A stretch of DNA of 64,000 bases from Amyloporia xantha. Taxonomy: Eukaryota; Basidiomycota; Agaricomycetes; Polyporales; Adustoporiaceae. Below are positions 58,690-64,000 of the stretch, piece after piece. Positions within the stretch are counted from its first letter, which is position 1; each line of letters starts with the position of its first letter. The notes below the pieces were generated by a model. That model had not been told where the DNA came from, did not search any database, and saw nothing but the letters and a program-made list of their open reading frames with translations. The translations under genes and the position numbers were made by a program. The stretch covers positions 2,728,001-2,792,000 of the forward strand of contig JAYKKR010000001.1 in NCBI GenBank assembly GCA_036971615.1, in the 5' to 3' direction.

Positions 58690-61600
58690 ATGGCAAAGAA
58701 AAAGAAGACGCAGCTCAAACCGGTGGACCGAGGCTTTGCGACCACATCTGTTCCGAAGAAGGTCGTACAACCCGCCGAGGACGAGCACATATCTACGTCT
58801 GACTCGGTGGATGTTCCAGTCGCCACTGATGACAACTCGTCTGCTCCCGAAAAACCTACAGAGGTATCAGTCGACGAGAACGATCCAATCAAAAAGGAAG
58901 AACAGGCCCTACAATCCCTGGTCGACAAGCTGCAGGACAAGATTGAAAGAGAGATCGCAAGGACAATCAAGGTAGGTCATCGATTACGGGTTTCCTCAGT
59001 GGTGACCTGAACCTTGTGAATGGTGTAGGCGGTAGAACAGGAGCGCCGCTTTGCGTACACTGTGCCGCAGTTAGACTTGGACCCTGTCTTTGTCGATCGT
59101 ATCATCTCCCTCGCTCTGGATCTTGAGTCCAACGAAGGTATTCAGCCCTACCCAGACTATGAAGTCCTCATCCTGACTCATCCATTCTTACAGTCCGAAG
59201 AACGGTGGACGAGCCCGAAGAAAAGGCTATCACGCGTCTCGCCATTACTTATGGAGTACTCAGGCGCCGTGGCTTTTCTGAGAGCAGAGTCGAAGAATGT
59301 CTTCAGGCTATAGACGGGGTAGATTTGGACGAAGCATATGAATGGGTGTGTCTACTCCAGGACTAACGTGAGGCCGTAAGTATTGAACCGTATTGACAGC
59401 TCCATCTCCACCGCAATGTCAATGAGCAGGAGGTATGCCAAGGTGTGTGACTATGAATGCTTATCAAAGCTATGCTCATTTCTTTCTGCAGGAGAGGAAG
59501 ATGTGATCGAACCGAGAACGCCAGATTTTGATACACCTCAAACTCCTCGAACCCTGCACGGAGTGCCATCGGCTGTCCCTTCTGGTAGAAGCGCGCCTTC
59601 TACAGCCACGTCACCTAGCCATGCCAGGAGGTCCGGACGCCTGGATGCGAGCGCTCCAGAATTCATACCAGCAGCCTTGTCTCCCTCTCCCCGTAATTTC
59701 GAGTTTCAGGCTGAACTCGATTTGTCGGAGAGCCATAAGCTTGCTTCCTCAAAGGAACCTCCCGCATTCGCCACTTCAGGTTCAGAACGCCAGTCACCGA
59801 TTGATGATGCAAACGCAGAATTCGTACGGTTGAAGATGCAGATTTCCAATCTCACTACACATCGACAACCGAGCGAACGCCGCGACGCAGCCTTCCTGCA
59901 GACCCTTCAGCGCCGTTTGGAAGCCGTCATGGAGGACTATTTCTTCGACGCAGAGGAAGCTGAAGCCCAGTTCCGAATCGAACGCGAGAAAGCAGATATT
60001 AAAGCGCTGGAATCAAGACTGCGCGGCACAACATCAATATCTACGGCTTCGCCGCCGGTGGAGCGCCAGCGACCCACGCCCGTGAAGACGCGATCACCTG
60101 CCGAACCCGCACAGAGCACAACAGGGGATGTTTTCGAAGAGGACGACGACTCTCCACATGGGATGTTCGAATTGTTAGAAGAAATGCCTACCACGCAAAC
60201 AACCGAAGAAGGCAAGACCATTGTTGTGCGCGATATGGCTCACCCTAAGCACTGGTCTGGACGTACACCCAAATCACTACTTCATGAAAAGGTACACAAG
60301 GTGGATCGGTTTGCAGCCATCTCCTATAAAGATATATCTGGATCAAGCCGTGTCAAGAGGGCTTCTGTCGAGATACGCTGGGAAAATGGAAGGACCGGCG
60401 TATGGTCTATGGACGATATTGCTTGTCACGATCTATCCCAAGCGGAACAGTACATTTCTACGGTTGCATTGCATGCTCTGACGTTCCCCTCCTCCGAAGG
60501 ATTTGCTATAGGGGGCACGATGGCTGCAGCCAACCAGACTTCTTTCAGACTTCTACCTGCTATTTACCGTGATCTATGGGATGAACTTGAGGACGAGAGA
60601 CGCTCCAAGGACGATGCTACCAACCGAAGCATATGGGCAAAGTTGAGGACAATCCTACAGCCGAAGCTTAACCCTAGACGAAAAGGTCTGTAGTGTTCCG
60701 GTCGTCTCAGTCGGATGTTTTCTGCGTTACTTATGTGACAGATCAGGTTAAGGATAAGAGCTCCAAACAAGTCCCTGAGGCGAAGATCACGAATGGATCT
60801 CGCAGTACTAATTATCAGAGTGACCTCACTCCAGAACAAATTGTTGCTGGCTTCCAAGCGCGCACAGCTAGTCCTGCATATCAAGAAATGCTGTAAGATG
60901 CCCCTTCTCCTCTGATGGATACGTGGATTTTCTTGATGAATCTGAAATAGTATCAACGTGAACAACTGCCTATTGCGAAGTATCGCCATGAAATCGCCTC
61001 GATCCTCGAGACATCTCAGATTATGGTGCTCAGTGGCGAGACGGGATGGTAAGTACCTCCGTCAATTATTCCTAATGACGGCAATATATAGCTCTCGTTT
61101 CTAGTGGGAAGTCGACTCAAGTTCCTGCATTCATTCTGGAGGATCAACTCGCAAAAGGCAAGCATTGCAAGATCTACTGCACAGAACCACGGCGGATTTC
61201 AGCAATTTCTCTTGCACAACGTGTGTCGAGAGAACTGGGCGAGTCTCCTGGTGTTGTCGGAACATCTGGCTCAATAGTGGGATATTCAATTCGGTTGGAA
61301 AGCAACATCACAAGTCGAACACGATTGGCGTACGTGACCAATGGTATCGCATTGCGGATGCTGGAAGGCGGAACAGGGCAAGGAGGGCAAGGCACAGCTT
61401 TCGATGAGATTACGGTCAGAATCCTTTCCAAGTTTTACAGTTGGAAACGTTGTTTAACATAGTTGCAGCATATAATCATTGATGAAGTTGGTCATATCGT
61501 TATGATGTCAGTGACTTAACCCAACCTTCCCTAGGTCCATGAACGTACCATCGAATCGGATTTCCTTTTGATTGTCCTTAAATCATTGTTACAAGAACGC

Positions 61601-64000
61601 CCAGACCTTAAGTGAGATAATTCCGACGATCGAGCATAATTATAACGGCACTAATATTTTCTTAGGGTTGTGCTGATGTCAGCTACAGTGGACGCAGACA
61701 AGATCTCAAGCTACTTTGGTGGCACTCCGATTCTTTATGTCCCTGGACGAACTTTCCCTGTCGATGTTCGCTTCTTGGAAGATGCTATTGAGCTCAGTCA
61801 GTGGAAAATCACGGAAAGCTCGCCTTATGCTAGACGTGGTGTGTTGCACGTCTCCTTTGAAACTGAATATATGTAACTTATATGACCTTGACAGGGAAGG
61901 ACAAGTTTTACCGAGGCAAGGCGAGAGTGGAATGGTCTGAAGACGTCGCTGTCAATGACGATGATGATGAGGGTGATCTGCAAGAGAACGTCAAATTGGA
62001 GAAGCGATACTCGCCTAGTACCGCAGCTACCATAAATCTCTTGGATGATCGGGTCGTGCCATTCGACCTCATCGTACGCCTTCTCGAGTGCATCTGCTTT
62101 GAGAACCAAGCCTATGTTCCTGCTTCTCAGGCCGTTTTAATCTTCATGCCAGGGATGGGGGAGATACGGAAACTCAATGATATTCTTATGGAGCATCCCT
62201 CGTTTAGTTCAGATGCCATGTTCAAGATTTATCCTTTACATTCCAGTATTTCCAGTGAGCATCAGGGTGCTGTGTTCGATATCCCTCCTCCAGGAGTCCG
62301 CAAAATCGTCATAGGTATGTCGGTGATCTGAGAAATCATTCCTGATTTTGACCACGTTGCTGCAGCGACAAACATTGCTGAAACGGGTATCACTATCCCT
62401 GATATTACTTGTGTAATCGATACTGGGCGGCAAAGAGAGATGAGGTCAGAGTCTCAACTTATAGCAGCTCTAACGTGGTTACTGACAATTGAAAACACCG
62501 TAGATTTGATGAGAAGCGGCAGATCAGCAGACTAGTGGAGACATTCGTTGCTAAAAGCAATGCGGCGCAGAGACGTGGACGCGCAGGACGAGTCCTATCT
62601 GGGTTATGCTTCCACTTGTTCACAAAACTCCGTCATGATACCAAGGTAGGCAGGAAAACCATCACGCGAGAAGTCACCTTAACGGATCCCCTTTCTGCTG
62701 CAGATGGCCCCACACCCTGATCCTGAGATGATGCGACTGAGTCTGAGTGATCTCGCTTTACGCATCAAAATTATGAAGGTCAAGCTGGGAACATCGATCG
62801 AAGATGTCCTCTCCAGAGCGCTCGATCCACCACTGTCCGTAAACATCCAAAGAGCTGTTTCAGCCTTGGTTGAGGTTCGTCATGATCTCCTCAAAGTATG
62901 TAGTATTCTCAATGTGCTATCAGGTCCGTGCTTTGACTCCTTCCGAGGAGATCACACCGATGGGCCGCCTCTTGAGCAAATTACCAACTGATGTTCATCT
63001 TGGAAAATTCTTGCTTATTGCCTCTCTGTTCCGCTGCTTGGATCCCGCGCTTACCATTGCCGCTACTCTCAATGCCAAATCTCCGTTTATCTCACCGCTA
63101 GGCCTCGAGCACGACGCCGATCGTGCGAAGTTGTCTTTCCGAATTGGTGCGTCTTTGGGACATATGGTTCATGTCTACGCGCTGACATGAAGGATCACAG
63201 AGAATTCCGACTTCTTGACAATTCACAATGCGTTTGCGAGCTGGCGCCAGGCTTGCGCGAACGGGGTTGCCCGCAAGTTCTGCAAAAACAACTTCTTGAG
63301 TCATCAGGCAAGCGATGTGCAATAATATCTATATGATTAGCTCATTTGTGTCGATTAGAATCTGCAACAAATTGAGGAACTGCGACAACAATTTCTGGGG
63401 CAAGTCTCTTATCCAGCTGCGCCAACTTTGCATACTGACGCATATGACAGATATCTGGTCGACTCGTCGTTCATTCGAGTTGATCAAAGCTTTGTCAGGG
63501 AGCTCAGCAGGTAAGCACTCGCCTTTCATCCCACTCAGACGACGCTGATCTGCATAACAGAGCGCGTTACGGTCGTGGAAAACCGCGTTTTGTGCCCGTG
63601 CCCTCAGAGCTGGATTCCAATTCCGGAAATGTATTCCTGATGAATGCCGCTCTCACAGCGGGTCTCTATCCGAAGATACTGTCGGTAGATCCATCGAATG
63701 GCTCCATGCGGACCATCACGAACAACCAGACCGCCTCTTTCCACCCCTCCTCCATCAATTTCGGTAGGAGAGTGAAAGACTTCGGAGTCAACCATCTTTG
63801 CTACTTCACCCTGATGTGAGTGAATGCAGAAAAGTGGTGACTCTTCGAATTGACGCACTTTGTTAAAGGCACTCCAAGAAATTATACGCTTGGGAAACTG
63901 GCCCTGTGGATGACACAGCACTGCTCTTGCTATGTGGAGAAGCAGAATTCAAGGTAGGTTCTGGTCTCATAAATCACTGTTCTCTGCTCTTCTAATGACG
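58690..64000 (+). CDS. DEAH-box RNA helicase, DHX29/YLR419W-like (partial, right edge)
   Basis: About 1,500 residues are visible and the gene continues past 64000. A Lys-rich N-terminus is followed by a UBA-like region ([20 protein letters not shown]…[18 protein letters not shown]), a disordered part, and a small domain [21 protein letters not shown]. The helicase core comes next: [15 protein letters not shown] (motif I), [16 protein letters not shown] (Ia), DEVHER (II, split by an intron after D-E), [10 protein letters not shown] (III), [19 protein letters not shown] (V) and QRRGRAGRV (VI). The helicase-associated and OB-fold regions follow. This order matches the DHX29/DHX57 group, which helps 40S scanning through structured leaders or acts in ribosome biology. 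The orthologue choice within the group is uncertain. Confidence 0.88.

Overview
The window is nuclear DNA of a filamentous basidiomycete, most likely an agaricomycete. The genes are packed and cut by many short introns of about 45-65 bp. Single-copy orthologues of yeast genes alternate with mucin-like and low-complexity proteins typical of mushrooms. There is no bacterial-style operon, CRISPR array or rRNA, and I recognised no tRNA. About 23 protein genes can be read through their introns, plus the tail of one more at the left edge. Several (TIM8, RPS28, CMC1, PEX11, LIP5) only become visible when small exons are joined by eye.

Layout. 1-10 kb: an Aco2-type mitochondrial aconitase, mitochondrial MutS (MSH1) and a Cdc11-type septin. 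11-15 kb: a large MIT-domain protein. 15-20 kb: an IES1-like INO80-complex subunit (copy A) and an erythromycin-esterase-like enzyme. 20-27 kb: a serine/threonine-rich single-pass membrane protein and a large alpha/beta hydrolase. 27-32 kb: an amino-acid transporter, a lysophosphatidate-type acyltransferase and TIM8. 32-39 kb: a 2.2 kb gene-poor stretch, a second IES1-like gene (copy B) and a disordered protein. 39-43 kb: LYS1 and KAE1, diverging from a promoter region that holds a 389 bp hAT-type MITE. 43-52 kb: a GT8 glycosyltransferase, RPS28, LIP5, CMC1, PEX11 and FUM1. 52-64 kb: INO80 and a DHX29/YLR419W-like DEAH helicase that runs off the right edge.

Themes. (1) The INO80 remodeller ATPase and two IES1-like genes for a subunit of the same complex lie within about 43 kb. 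Both IES1-like copies are almost intact but each carries one apparent reading-frame break at a different place. (2) Many genes encode mitochondrial proteins: aconitase, MSH1, TIM8, LIP5, CMC1 and FUM1. (3) Three introns appear to start with GC rather than GT, two of them in one gene.

I found no convincing wholly new biological system. The best leads are the INO80/IES1 linkage with its damaged duplicate pair, and the hAT MITE in the LYS1/KAE1 promoter. All functions are inferred from motifs and remembered family features; no database search was run.
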